From Lachnospiraceae bacterium (GTDB lineage Bacteria; Bacillota; Clostridia; Lachnospirales; Lachnospiraceae): DNA of 42,801 nucleotides. The notes under the pieces were generated by a model, which was not told where the DNA came from, did no database searches, and saw only the letters and a list, made by a program, of their open reading frames with translations. Each line of letters begins with the position of its first letter. Position 1 is the stretch's first letter. This document shows, piece by piece, positions 6,692 through 15,072 of this stretch. Made by a program: the position numbers and the translations under genes. Where the stretch lies: assembly GCA_015057615.1 (NCBI GenBank), contig SVEA01000019.1, positions 1 to 42,801 on the forward strand. Direction: 5' to 3'.

Positions 6692-8320
6692 TCATATGAT
6701 CAACCCCTTATCTATCGTTTCTGCTTTTGATATATATTTCTTCGTTTGAACATTAATATCGGGAGTATCAGGCTTCCTGGTAAATGCCACTTGAACTTTA
6801 AAATTTTTATTCGAATCTAGTAAGAATTTCCATGATTTTTCATCCTTTTTTCCATTTATAAAGATTGTTAATTTGGGATCATCATTTATTACGTCGCGAT
6901 CTTTGATTTCTACAGGATTTTCCCCTGGAGCTATGGTTGATTCCACCTTAAGAGTGCCCTCTGCTTTTGGATTTTCCAACGGTAAAGGATATGCTGGGAT
7001 TAAATTGGTTCCATAATATTTTGATTTTAAATAAACATATTCAATATAATCATCATCTGCACCCCATAGTCCACTTTTCCACGATACATTAGTACCATTA
7101 ATGATTGGTTTAGTCCTAAGTATTCTGTTAATAATGGCCGATCCCCATAAGCCCTCAGTATTGGCATATGTCCGAATTACCTTCTCATTACTCTTTGACT
7201 GTTTAACTACACTAAGTCGCAATGCTTCCAGTAACCGGTCATAATAGGTTGTACCTTTCCCCTGTTTTAATAAACCTGCTGCAATTTTATCTGCTGTCGT
7301 TTTATTCGTTAGAGAGTATTCTCTATCTATACAAAGAGCTCTTTCTACAAAATCCTCGCACCCCGAAATGATATTGACCTGCTTATCATTTCCATTTACA
7401 TCAACCCATCCTCTAGCTGCAAACCCGGCAGAAATCGCTATATTACAGTCATTTTCCTTTTCAAAAATTCCTATAGCATACTTATTAATCACATCTTTCC
7501 ATTTGGCTTCGGCAGTTGACCCTTGAATCTGTGTATATATAGTCATAAGCAAATCCATATAACGTAATCTTAATTCGGCAGCATCTTTTAGGTCAGCATC
7601 TCCAAGTTTATTAGGATTAATTCCTAGTTCATCTATATGTAAATATTCATCTATACGCTTAGTTACACTAAATTGGCTCGTTTTATCATCTAATTTTGTT
7701 ATATAGCTCCAAACCTTTTCACACTTTATATTTGCATTAGCAACTTTACTCTGATCAATTATTAATTTCTTCCATTTTGGCAAGTCATTTACTGATAACT
7801 TGACAAGACAATCATAATAAACCCCTTTCTTGAAATCCTCCGATTTTTCATAGGATTCTTCCATCATTAAAACTGCCTTCATATCCTTTGCTTTGGAAGT
7901 AATGCTTTGTGTAGAGGGATCAAGGATGTCTGTTCTCTTGACAGCAGAAAGATTCGTAAACCCATGCCGCTTGATATATGCTCTTAAATCATAAGGAATA
8001 ATAGCTACCGTATCATCCCCATAGGCGGGAATGGTGTTCTCAAATTCTTTGATCATTTTCTTTTGACCATCTACTTGAGCCATAGTGGTTAAGTAATAGG
8101 GATTAAGCAAAAAAACTGTTGACCTTGTCATAACCCAATATTGTCCGCCATATTTAGTAGGCACTTTTACATCACCTAATTTCCCCGATTCTCCCACACT
8201 CCAACTATTCCCAGCTTTTAAAACCTTCGTGCTGGCCGAAAGAAAGCAGATAAGTATTAAGCTCAGAGTAATCAATCGTCTGTAATATTTATTCCATATT
8301 GGTAACAATTTATTTTTCAA
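6692..8320 (-). CDS. Secreted protein of unknown function
   Basis: A 542-residue protein with an N-terminal signal peptide: basic residues, then a hydrophobic run LITLSLILICFLSAS (residues 16-30) ending near KVLKAG. The mature part is mixed alpha/beta, with no repeat or catalytic motif I can name. The start is a TTG at 8320 with GAGGGTG seven bases upstream. The last codons (DKGLII and stop) run directly into the start of the transposase remnant 7 bases later. The natural C-terminus may therefore have been replaced by insertion-sequence DNA. It follows another secreted-protein gene on the same strand but has its own promoter-like region. Product unrecognised; the call of secreted is from the signal peptide only. 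Confidence 0.75.
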   Translation of the reverse strand: MKNKLLPIWNKYYRRLITLSLILICFLSASTKVLKAGNSWSVGESGKLGDVKVPTKYGGQYWVMTRSTVFLLNPYYLTTMAQVDGQKKMIKEFENTIPAYGDDTVAIIPYDLRAYIKRHGFTNLSAVKRTDILDPSTQSITSKAKDMKAVLMMEESYEKSEDFKKGVYYDCLVKLSVNDLPKWKKLIIDQSKVANANIKCEKVWSYITKLDDKTSQFSVTKRIDEYLHIDELGINPNKLGDADLKDAAELRLRYMDLLMTIYTQIQGSTAEAKWKDVINKYAIGIFEKENDCNIAISAGFAARGWVDVNGNDKQVNIISGCEDFVERALCIDREYSLTNKTTADKIAAGLLKQGKGTTYYDRLLEALRLSVVKQSKSNEKVIRTYANTEGLWGSAIINRILRTKPIINGTNVSWKSGLWGADDDYIEYVYLKSKYYGTNLIPAYPLPLENPKAEGTLKVESTIAPGENPVEIKDRDVINDDPKLTIFINGKKDEKSWKFLLDSNKNFKVQVAFTRKPDTPDINVQTKKYISKAETIDKGLII

Positions 8321-8366
8321 AACAAATCACCCTCTCTAACTATTATATTTTCTCGTTAAATAGTAT

Positions 8367-8426
8367 ACAGATTTAATCTGTTACGAATTCAACCTATCAT
8401 AGTCAGAACTTGGCTATATTTGTCAA
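8367..8426 (-). promoter_or_regulatory. Promoter-like region and palindrome upstream of the 542-residue protein gene
   Basis: On the minus strand TTGACA (8421-8426) is followed after 19 bases by TATGAT (8396-8401), a longer than ideal spacing. Just downstream is the palindrome ACAGATTTAATCTGT (8367-8381), which could be an operator overlapping the transcription start. Confidence 0.4.
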
Positions 8427-8527
8427 TACCTCTCTAAATAATTTTCAATCATATTTAATAGCATAAGTTTCAAATATTCTAATTCTATATTGCTACCTCT
8501 TAATTGCAGATATTTTTCAAGAAAACA

Positions 8528-8555
8528 GCCCGTAGTTTTAATAATTACTACGGGC
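8528..8555 (-). terminator. Terminator downstream of the Big2-like gene
   Basis: A perfect 9-bp stem GCCCGTAGT/ACTACGGGC (8528-8536 / 8547-8555) with a 10-base AT loop is followed on the minus strand by TGTTTTCTTG. It sits about 130 bases past the stop at 8689 and separates the two secreted-protein genes. The rest of 8321-8688 holds no gene I can see. Confidence 0.65.
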
Positions 8556-8688
8556 ATGTTTTACTTCATTACCATTATCTAAAATAATTTAATATATGGT
8601 GCTCTACTACAATTACGATATCATCTTGGACACATAACTTATAGCTCTCTATATTTTAATTCAATTAGATAGTGCTCGTTTATAAACT

Positions 8689-10190
8689 TTAATAATCAAA
8701 TTTATAATCAGTATCATCGAATATTTTCTCTTTTTTACCGTTAGCATCTATAACATATACCTTCAAATATCCGTTTTTATAAGTTGTCTGCAATTTACCA
8801 CCATTTAATGCCGGTTCAAGAATATATAACGACGTTTCGTCCCATATATCACCTCTTAGCGTTTCATCACTACTTATTATAAATCGATGACTTGATATAT
8901 CAGAAGTTTTATAACTCAAATAATTCTTGCCGTCCTTTTTATAATTCAGGGTTAACTTTTGAGATTCCGGTTTTTTGTCTACAACAACATAGAATGCATC
9001 ACAGAATTTATCATCATATCGATATACGATTGCAATTCCTTCCTTTACACCGACCATTTTATTATTTTCAATCTTTACAATAGATTCATCCGAAGAAGAT
9101 ACGTTCGTGGACAAACGATCCTTCGGTAGTTTAACCGATTTTCCTTTCTGTATGAATTGCTGTGGTCTATCACAATCAATTAACCACGCGGGAAGATGCG
9201 ATTTTCTTGCTGTAGATAAATAGAGTAACTTCTCATCTTGTGTTTTAAGAAACTCTCCATTAGTAGTAAGAAATTCATTATTTACATCAAAGGTATAGTT
9301 TTCTATCTCCTCATCTGATATAATTCCATTCTCATCATAATATAAACTTCCCTGTAATGTCTCACCTGCTTCATTCGTGTAGGTTCCTTCTCCAGCGTAA
9401 ATATAATCTAAATATTCACTTCCTAAAAAGAGATTACCTCTATCAGAATATAAGTCATAACAATAATATACTCCCTCTAATAGAATCTTACTTACACATA
9501 AATCCAATAATGCCGGTAGTAAAGTTGTATTAAAACCTAAGTTTTTAATTAACAAATGTGACCCTTGATTAATTCCTGTCCCTGTCAGCTTTTTCACTAA
9601 TGCTCCATAAGCAGCAGAATCAATGTATGTTTCATAACTATAATAGCTCATCGTTATAGTATTATGCAAATATTTAGAAACTTCAGCAATTCTTTCCTTA
9701 TCCGAATTACATTGATCTAATTTTAGAATTTTTAAAATATCCTGAGCAGTCTGATCCGTTTTCTTTGCATAATAGTTCCTCCCCGAGGAAATAAATTCAT
9801 CTTCTTTACTTAGTCCAAAGAAAGATGTTATGGAATCTAATTCTATTCGTTTTACCGTAATGTTATATTTTATGATATTGTTGTTATATGTATATTGATA
9901 GATGGTAGCCTTCCCCGGACGAAGTCCTACCATATAGCCATCCCATTCCTCCTTTTTTTATCATATCGGCATTCGATGCCAACAATACTACTATCACTTA
10001 TTTTATATTTACCTTGGGGGGTATACACAGACTGACCTACAATAGCATTGACAAGGCTCTTTTTAATACCTACATTGATCGTCATATCGTACTCTTTTAG
10101 TATTGTTGATGCTCCCGCTGTATAAGTAGAAATACTCATTGAATTAATTATTAGTACTAATATTATTAACCTTAATATTATTTTTTTCAT
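8689..10190 (-). pseudogene. Secreted Big2/transglutaminase-like protein with a one-base frameshift
   Basis: Two frames belong to one gene. The first, from the ATG at 10190 (GGAGG just upstream), has a signal peptide MKKIILRLIILVLIINS and begins a Big2 (bacterial Ig-like) domain, YKISDSSIVGIE. It goes out of frame at a run of seven A (9953-9959 on the plus strand as T). Adding one base to the run gives DKKKEEWDGYMVGLRPGKAT, which completes the Big2 domain, and the frame stays open to 8689. Next is a transglutaminase-like stretch (KERIAEVSKYLHN then YGALVKKLTGTGINQGSHLL). There the usual GVCxGYA catalytic Cys position reads GTGINQGSH, so it should be inactive. A second Big2 domain (SSSDESIVKIENNKMVGVKEG) follows. 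The break could be a sequencing error, phase variation or real decay. Confidence 0.75.
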
Positions 10191-10290
10191 AATCCTCCTT
10201 TTAGAACTCATCTTTGTATTTTTAAATATATTAGTGTTTACCTCTGTGTATTAATATTTAGAAATGTAGTTAATTCATCCATATAATGGT

Positions 10291-10319
10291 ATAATAGTCC
10301 ATTTGGTATATTATGTCAA
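10291..10319 (-). promoter_or_regulatory. Sigma-A promoter of the Big2-like gene
   Basis: On the minus strand a consensus TTGACA (10314-10319) and TATTAT (10291-10296) are spaced 17 bases apart, about 95 bases upstream of the ATG at 10190. This is a strong vegetative promoter and shows that the gene is not simply read through from the flagellar operon. Confidence 0.75.
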
Positions 10320-10387
10320 ATAAAATTTTAGCTATGTTATTTACGAATTTGTAAAATAGAACCTAGCAGATTTGAAATGGCAGAAAA

Positions 10388-10433
10388 AATCGGAAATATT
10401 CTGCAATTTTTTCATCGCGGAATATCTCCGATT
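10388..10433. repeat. Imperfect 17-bp inverted repeat
   Basis: AATCGGAAATATTCTGC (10388-10404) pairs with GCGGAATATCTCCGATT (10417-10433) at 15 of 17 positions, the two mismatches being G-U compatible. The loop is 12 bases with a T-run. On the plus strand the same bases are open as MAEKIGNILQFF, then HRGISPIRGNFYSVLKG, to a TAA, so it may also be the end of a decayed gene. I could not decide between a structural repeat and a coding remnant. Confidence 0.4.
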
Positions 10434-10511
10434 CGTGGTAACTTTTATTCAGTTCTGAAAGGTAAAAATAATTCGCATTAATTTATCCTTAGAAACAAAC
10501 TTCTCTATAAA

Positions 10512-10567
10512 AAAATGTATAATGAAAGAAAAAACTTTTTCGCAGAGACGTATACAATGGGAAGGAA
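10512..10567 (+). mobile_element. 5' fragment of the same transposase family, opposite orientation
   Basis: The plus-strand run AACTTTTTCGCAGAGACGTA followed by TACAATGGGAAG matches, with about two differences, the sequence around the transposase start at 6650-6685 on the minus strand. Homology stops after GGGAAG. It is a short relic of a second copy, so the element has been active or rearranged in this island more than once. Confidence 0.55.
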
Positions 10568-10587
10568 CTTAAGTAATAGGATATATT

Positions 10588-10888
10588 TTAAATAACTCCA
10601 TATTCTTTTAATAGCTGCTCAATCTCTGTTCCTGCTATTTGCTTTAAAATTTTTCGTCGAACCAGGGGCGGCAAATCCAGCTTTGGCTTTTCTCCATCCA
10701 GCAGACATGTTCCTGCATTTAACAAAGAGCGGATATCGTATTTGGAGGCAAATACCTCTGGTACTCCTTTTTCAACTCCGGTCAAAACATAGTTTTCAAC
10801 TCGAAAAAATTTGATCCTCAGAGCTGTGTTTGTCCCTCTGATCCATCGAATAAAAAACCAAATTCCCTTTCCTACTGAAATTTAAGTT
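10588..10888 (-). pseudogene. C-terminal gene fragment, product unrecognised
   Basis: A minus-strand frame open from about 10888 to a TAA at 10588. It contains WFFIRWIRGTNTALRIKFF, then VEKGVPEVFASKYDIRSLL and LDLPPLVRRKILKQIAG, and ends LLKEYGVI. There is no ATG. The first usable codon is a TTG at 10785 without a convincing ribosome binding site, and the frame before it still reads like protein. It therefore looks like the tail of a longer gene cut at its 5' side. The composition is that of a soluble bacterial protein. No domain recognised. It sits between IS relics. Confidence 0.4.
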
Positions 10889-11035
10889 TTTACACAGTCT
10901 TGATCTCCATTGTACTTAAAGCAGATTTATAATATTAACGAACATAACCTAAAAAATGCTGGTCATATTTTCAAGGATGGTTTCACTTTTCATATCATGT
11001 GTAAAATCAGATAATTATAAGTATTATTACATCAC

Positions 11036-11064
11036 TTTACATAAAATTACAATTTTGTTATTAT
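11036..11064 (+). promoter_or_regulatory. Sigma-A promoter for the small plus-strand membrane protein
   Basis: TTTACA (11036-11041) and TATTAT (11059-11064) are spaced 17 bases apart, 46 bases upstream of the ATG at 11110. It is the only promoter in the window pointing rightwards to a credible gene. Confidence 0.6.
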
Positions 11065-11109
11065 ATGTAATATACAATGTTAGTAAATTACGAAAGGAGA
11101 GGATATGAA

Positions 11110-11355
11110 ATGGCACTTAGTCTAATCATTACAGTACCAGTTTTATTGCTGATCTTAGTACTATTCGGTATTTTACTGAAATATTTACTGAGAAATAGAG
11201 ATGCAACTCCTATTATTCTTTTAGGAATACAAATTTCAATCATCGGTATTTATTTTTCATTAAGTACATACTGTAATTTGAACGGCTATGAAATTATTAT
11301 AGTTCTTGCGGGTTTCGTATGTTCTTTAACCGGTTTATTAAAAAAAGAGCATTAG
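11110..11355 (+). CDS. Small membrane protein, unknown function
   Basis: An 81-residue protein made almost entirely of three hydrophobic segments (ALSLIITVPVLLLILVLFGI, then PIILLGIQISIIGIYFSL, then IIIVLAGFVCSLTGLL) with a basic/His tail KKEH. The chosen start has AAAGGAG ten bases upstream; an upstream ATG at 11077 lies before that site and is unlikely. It is the only plus-strand gene I accept, is convergent with the end of the flagellar operon and has its own promoter. No family recognised; it could be a stress or toxin-like small membrane protein, but nothing in the sequence settles that. Confidence 0.65.
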   Translation: MALSLIITVPVLLLILVLFGILLKYLLRNRDATPIILLGIQISIIGIYFSLSTYCNLNGYEIIIVLAGFVCSLTGLLKKEH

Positions 11356-11381
11356 AAAAGAAGGCATCAAAAAAAGGAAAC

Positions 11382-11430
11382 TAAAAATGGTAACAGAACC
11401 GCCACTTTCCGGCTAACGCTCTGTTACCAT
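11382..11430 (-). terminator. Terminator closing the flagellar/chemotaxis operon
   Basis: A perfect 11-bp stem ATGGTAACAGA/TCTGTTACCAT (11387-11397 / 11420-11430) has five T directly after it on the minus strand and a longer T-run slightly further on. It lies about 100 bases past the last operon gene (stop at 11526) and also separates it from the convergent plus-strand gene. Confidence 0.85.
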
Positions 11431-11525
11431 ACCTCAAAAGTGAACCACGACCAGCCTAATATGTAATAACGGGTGAAATTCACTTTCATAAAACTCGTTT
11501 TTTAATTTTTTAAACTTGATCCTCG

Positions 11526-12356
11526 TTATTCCGCAATTTTTTTAATTATATCATCATAGGAAGCATTCTTAGAGAACGTAAATTCCCCTATCAAAATCTT
11601 CGTTGATTTTCCGGCTTTTACGATATAATTATTAAATTTCTTTGCATCATCAACGATTCCCGCTTTATATAGAAGCTTGGAAACTGAATCCGAAGTCATT
11701 CCCTGCTTTATTGTTATTGTTGCTTCTTCATGATCCGTCTGTGTGGTATTTTGAGTTGATTTAAATGCTGTATCGGATGATTCTGCGGCTGACTCCGAGG
11801 TTTGTCCTGTTGTTGCTTTCTCGTCCGTTTCCGCTGTCTGTCCTTCTGCCAGCTCTCCGCCCGTTCCTATTGCCTGTCCTTCTGTAGATTTCACACTCTG
11901 CTCCGGGGTTTGACCCGCTGCCTGCCCTTCCGGTGCTTCTCCACCCGAATTCGCTGTCTGCCCTTCTGCTTTGGACTCACTGTTTGCTCCCGTTGTCTGC
12001 CCTTCCGCAAACTCACCATTCGAATTCGTCGTCTGTCCTTCCCCAAACTCACCATTCGAATTCGTCGTCTGTCCTTCCCCAAACTCTCCATCCGAATTCG
12101 CCGTCTGACCTTCCGTAGCATCCGGTTTTGCCTCGGAAGAAGAATCCTGCTCGTCCGCCTTTGCCATTTCTCCAAGGACTTTATCCAGGGGATCTTCCTC
12201 GTTCTCTGCGGTTTCCATTCCGAGTCCTTTTGCCAAGTTAATAATCTCTTGATCGGATAATTTTTTCTGGTATCCGCACAGCGTAAACAGTAACGTAGTC
12301 AGAAGGATGCCGATGCCCAAGCCTCTCATATAATATTTTAATTTCATAAGTGACAT
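11526..12356 (-). CDS. Membrane-anchored MltG/YceG-like protein with repeat linker
   Basis: 276 residues. An N-terminal membrane segment (GLGIGILLTTLLFTLCGY, residues 12-29) leads to an acidic, low-complexity linker of about 140 residues. The linker is built from degenerate units around GEFxEGQTTNSN. The C-terminal 65 residues (TITIKQGMTSDSVSKLLYKA, then AGIVDDAKKFNNYI, KILIGEFTFSKNASYDDI) match the LysM-like N-terminal subdomain of endolytic transglycosylase MltG/YceG. The catalytic domain is absent, so it is probably a peptidoglycan- or septum-associated adaptor, not an enzyme. The Cys in FTLCG is not in a good lipobox. GAAAGG lies six bases before the ATG. It is the last gene of the operon. 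Confidence 0.75.
   Translation of the reverse strand: MSLMKLKYYMRGLGIGILLTTLLFTLCGYQKKLSDQEIINLAKGLGMETAENEEDPLDKVLGEMAKADEQDSSSEAKPDATEGQTANSDGEFGEGQTTNSNGEFGEGQTTNSNGEFAEGQTTGANSESKAEGQTANSGGEAPEGQAAGQTPEQSVKSTEGQAIGTGGELAEGQTAETDEKATTGQTSESAAESSDTAFKSTQNTTQTDHEEATITIKQGMTSDSVSKLLYKAGIVDDAKKFNNYIVKAGKSTKILIGEFTFSKNASYDDIIKKIAE
12003..12110. repeat. Three tandem 36-bp repeats inside the MltG-like gene
   Basis: Units at 12003-12038, 12039-12074 and 12075-12110 encode GEFGEGQTTNSN-type 12-residue repeats. The first two differ at about one position and the third is more diverged. Further degenerate units extend to about 11820. The near-identity of adjacent units suggests recent duplication, so the number of repeats probably varies between strains. 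Confidence 0.85.
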
Positions 12357-12371
12357 ACCGTACCTTTCAAA

Positions 12372-13025
12372 TTACTTCTTTCCATAAAACAGATCAATTA
12401 CTAATTTTACTTCTCCCTGTCCAAGATCCAATAATTTAGAGATTTCAACGATGGATCTTCCTTCGGAATAAAGAGATAGAATCTTTTTATTGTTGTTTGC
12501 CGTTTTATTTTCTGCCATATCTGTTTCTATCGATGCATTTGAAGGTGTTGCAGCCGGTTTTACCAACGGCTTCGGTTCGGATGGAGCCACTGTTTCGTTC
12601 TTCTCCGCCGAACTCTTTATTTCTTTTACTTTTCTTTGCACCCGGTCAATCTCTCTCACCGTGTCTTTGATATCTTTTTCCTTATCGTTTAACATATTAT
12701 AGAGGAATACTACCTCTTCATGGTTTCGGCTTATCTTTTCTAAGATTTGATCCGAAAACTCACTTACCGCCATTATTTTTTCATTGGAAAGCCTGCTTAA
12801 ACCTTCCTCCGTACGATTTAGCATTTCCTCATTGGATCTTAAGAGCAGCTCCTCGGTCTGATCCTTTAGATGCTTTCTTTCCTCTTCGGAAAATATTTTA
12901 TCCAGGGACAGATCCTCCTTTAAAAGCGCCTGCCTCCCAGTATCCTGTGAATTACCAACTAACATACAGCTGATCAGGATGATAATAATTCCTAATATGA
13001 TTAAGATGATTTCTAAAAGGCCCAT
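12372..13025 (-). CDS. DUF6115/SwrB-like membrane-anchored coiled-coil protein
   Basis: 217 residues. It has an N-terminal transmembrane helix (LLEIILIILGIIIILISCML), then a long charged, coiled-coil region (residues 35-135) and a Pro/Ala-rich spacer. The C-terminal helix-turn-helix-like motif reads KKILSLYSEGRSIVEISKLL then DLGQGEVKLVIDLF. This layout and its place downstream of the flagellar sigma gene match SwrB/YlxL of Bacillus subtilis, which activates the flagellar export apparatus. The C-terminal motif is the DUF6115 signature as I recall it. It ends 16 bases before the MltG-like gene. Confidence 0.75.
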   Translation of the reverse strand: MGLLEIILIILGIIIILISCMLVGNSQDTGRQALLKEDLSLDKIFSEEERKHLKDQTEELLLRSNEEMLNRTEEGLSRLSNEKIMAVSEFSDQILEKISRNHEEVVFLYNMLNDKEKDIKDTVREIDRVQRKVKEIKSSAEKNETVAPSEPKPLVKPAATPSNASIETDMAENKTANNNKKILSLYSEGRSIVEISKLLDLGQGEVKLVIDLFYGKK

Positions 13026-13038
13026 GTCTCCTCCATAG

Positions 13039-13344
13039 CTAGATCAAGATGTCAATACCACCCTTTCGCGGCGGTGATTTTTTATCTTCCTTGCTGTCCT
13101 TCTTGTTTTTTTTCTTTTGCGTGCCCGAACCATAATATTGATTGTTTCCCTTTTCCTTAGCGTCATAACGGTATTCGCTGTTTTCGCTCTTCGTTGGTTC
13201 TTTGGTTTTCATCCTATCTTGCTTGACCTGATTTTGAAAATGATTGTTGTTTTGAACCTGCTCATGTACGGTTCTCTGGCTTTCTATATGCTTATACTGT
13301 GATGCCCCCTGAGATTGGATGATTTCAACCGGCCGTATTGGCAT
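13039..13344 (-). CDS. Small basic hydrophilic protein of the fla operon
   Basis: About 101 residues, starting MPIRPVEIIQSQGASQ. The rest is Gln/Asn/Lys-rich and looks disordered, ending KKSPPRKGGIDILI. The ATG at 13344 has GGAG eight bases upstream; the codons before it (GTG ATG GGT) overlap the ribosome binding site. It lies between the FapA-like and SwrB-like genes and is presumably co-translated with them. I know of similar short proteins in clostridial fla operons but no function. Confidence 0.65.
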   Translation of the reverse strand: MPIRPVEIIQSQGASQYKHIESQRTVHEQVQNNNHFQNQVKQDRMKTKEPTKSENSEYRYDAKEKGNNQYYGSGTQKKKNKKDSKEDKKSPPRKGGIDILI

Positions 13345-13368
13345 ACCCATCACTCCTTTGTAGGAACA

Positions 13369-14970
13369 TTAATAAGGTATAATTTTTATATCTGCTTTCT
13401 CTCTGACAAATCTGCTGTGCTGTACGGTATCCTTTACATAATAGGTCACATTGGAAATGACGATTTTTGTGCCAGGATGAATGGTATCCTGTACTTTTAT
13501 CATTCCGCTCGTATTGTTCTCCATCTGTGCTCTCAGCGCTTCATAACGGCTTTTTTTCACTTTCGTCTGTGCCTCTAATTGGATGTTTTTCTGTGTTACC
13601 TGCTTTAATATTTCCCGGATCTCTTTGCTGACAGGAACGCCCGGAGTAATTCTCTTACGCAGCATATTGAGTGCCTTAATCAATTTTTCTTTGTCCTCTG
13701 CCATGATCGTAAGTTCCTTTTCCAATTCCCTGAATTCCTCCGATATTCTTGGATCAATTCCGACCTCAAGCAGCGTTGCGCTGCCCATATCCGAACCTGC
13801 CGTCTTTACGGAGATCATCGTACCGGATTTCAGCTTACATCCCGAAACAAAACCTCTCTTGCCTCCTACGATGATATCCCCCTGCGCAGAGACATTACTA
13901 TGCATGATTGATTCCGTGGACACATATCCGCCTGCAATCACTTCTGAATTTTCTATAAATTTGGATACGATGTTGCTATTTGCCTTTAAAACGCCTTTGT
14001 TCATGCCCTGCATACCCCGGCGAAGGACGATCTGTCCTCCCGCTTCCAGGTAAGCGCCTTCCACGACACCATATACTTCGATGTCTCCCTTTGCCTTGAC
14101 CGTATATCCGGTCAGCACATTTCCTTTTACAAGGATATTTCCGTCATAATCAATATCACCAGTGGATGCTCCGACATCGGCTGGAATATTATAGGTGTCT
14201 GATACAAACACCCGATCATCCGTTAAGGTAACATGCCCATCTACATCGGAGAACATCTGCAGTCCGTCCTCTGACACATGGATATTATTTCCGTGGCGTA
14301 GAATCTTGTTTACCACCCGGTTCGGACGTATGGTATTTCCATGGACATCCGTTCCCGGAATTCCGGGATCGGCAGGCAGTAAAGTAGCAAGCAGATCTCC
14401 TTTTCGGCAATGGGAAATGGTATCCAGATGATGAAAGTCTACCGAACCATCCGCATTCGTCTTTGGCTTATGGGATAGATCTGTGTTAAAATGATAGGTA
14501 ATTACCGCATCCTTCCCTTGGACCGCTTGCGCCCCTTTCGCTACGGTGTAGTCCGTACAGTATTTTCTGTCCTGTAAAAATAAATTGATAGCAGCTTCAT
14601 CGATACCATATTTGATTCCCGCCTGTTTCAGCGTCTGGATGATATCCTCCTTCGTCAATAGAGCGCCATTATTCGTTGGCGGATAAAATCTTCCCTGAAC
14701 ATAAAGACGATTCTCTGCGATATTGAATATCAGACGCTCATTCTGCGGCGTTATTAACGTCGGAGTAAGTTTAACCTCAATCGTCCCTTTCAAGGCTGCC
14801 AAAGCTTTTCCTACCGCTATCTTATCATAGTCATAAATCTTTACCTCACCAAGATATCGATTGATTTCATCAAATATAACCGGCTGTCCTCCAAGTTCTG
14901 CGTCAACTATTTTTAAATACAATCCGTCATTCTTGTTAATTAACTGAAAATAACCATTCCTACCACTCAT
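13369..14970 (-). CDS. FapA/DUF342 family protein
   Basis: A 533-residue member of the FapA (Flagellar Assembly Protein A, DUF342) family. The N-terminal half has mixed alpha/beta segments. The region from about residue 165 carries the typical GDLLATLLPADPGIPGTDVH and GNTIRPN motifs. Residues 255-390 form a beta-helix-like series of short Gly-rich repeats (GDIDYDGNILVKGNVLTGYT, VKAKGDIEVYGVVEGAYLEA). A coiled coil follows (about 410-490), then a small beta domain. The family influences polar flagellar assembly in Vibrio; its role in clostridia is less certain. A strong GGAGGGGGG precedes the ATG. A foldback element separates it from the sigma gene upstream. Confidence 0.88.
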   Translation of the reverse strand: MSGRNGYFQLINKNDGLYLKIVDAELGGQPVIFDEINRYLGEVKIYDYDKIAVGKALAALKGTIEVKLTPTLITPQNERLIFNIAENRLYVQGRFYPPTNNGALLTKEDIIQTLKQAGIKYGIDEAAINLFLQDRKYCTDYTVAKGAQAVQGKDAVITYHFNTDLSHKPKTNADGSVDFHHLDTISHCRKGDLLATLLPADPGIPGTDVHGNTIRPNRVVNKILRHGNNIHVSEDGLQMFSDVDGHVTLTDDRVFVSDTYNIPADVGASTGDIDYDGNILVKGNVLTGYTVKAKGDIEVYGVVEGAYLEAGGQIVLRRGMQGMNKGVLKANSNIVSKFIENSEVIAGGYVSTESIMHSNVSAQGDIIVGGKRGFVSGCKLKSGTMISVKTAGSDMGSATLLEVGIDPRISEEFRELEKELTIMAEDKEKLIKALNMLRKRITPGVPVSKEIREILKQVTQKNIQLEAQTKVKKSRYEALRAQMENNTSGMIKVQDTIHPGTKIVISNVTYYVKDTVQHSRFVREKADIKIIPY

Positions 14971-15072
14971 TTTTTAGCCCCCCTCCAGCTTCTCTAAATG
15001 AATTTTATTATCAGGTAGTCTCAAAAGTATGCCGTTATTTATGTAAAGTCTATGTCAATTTATGATTAGCCC

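Noticed and set aside
10568-10582. AAGTAATAGGA match to the foldback element motif after the second IS relic
   Set aside because: Only 11 bases match and no other element parts are nearby; too short to call a fourth copy.
12003-12110. 36-bp repeats considered as a CRISPR array
   Set aside because: Units are directly adjacent without spacers and lie in frame within a coding gene.
11802-12260. Plus-strand open frame of 152 codons opposite the MltG-like gene
   Set aside because: It is Cys/Arg/Ser-rich and mirrors the repeat DNA; no ribosome binding site. A shadow frame.
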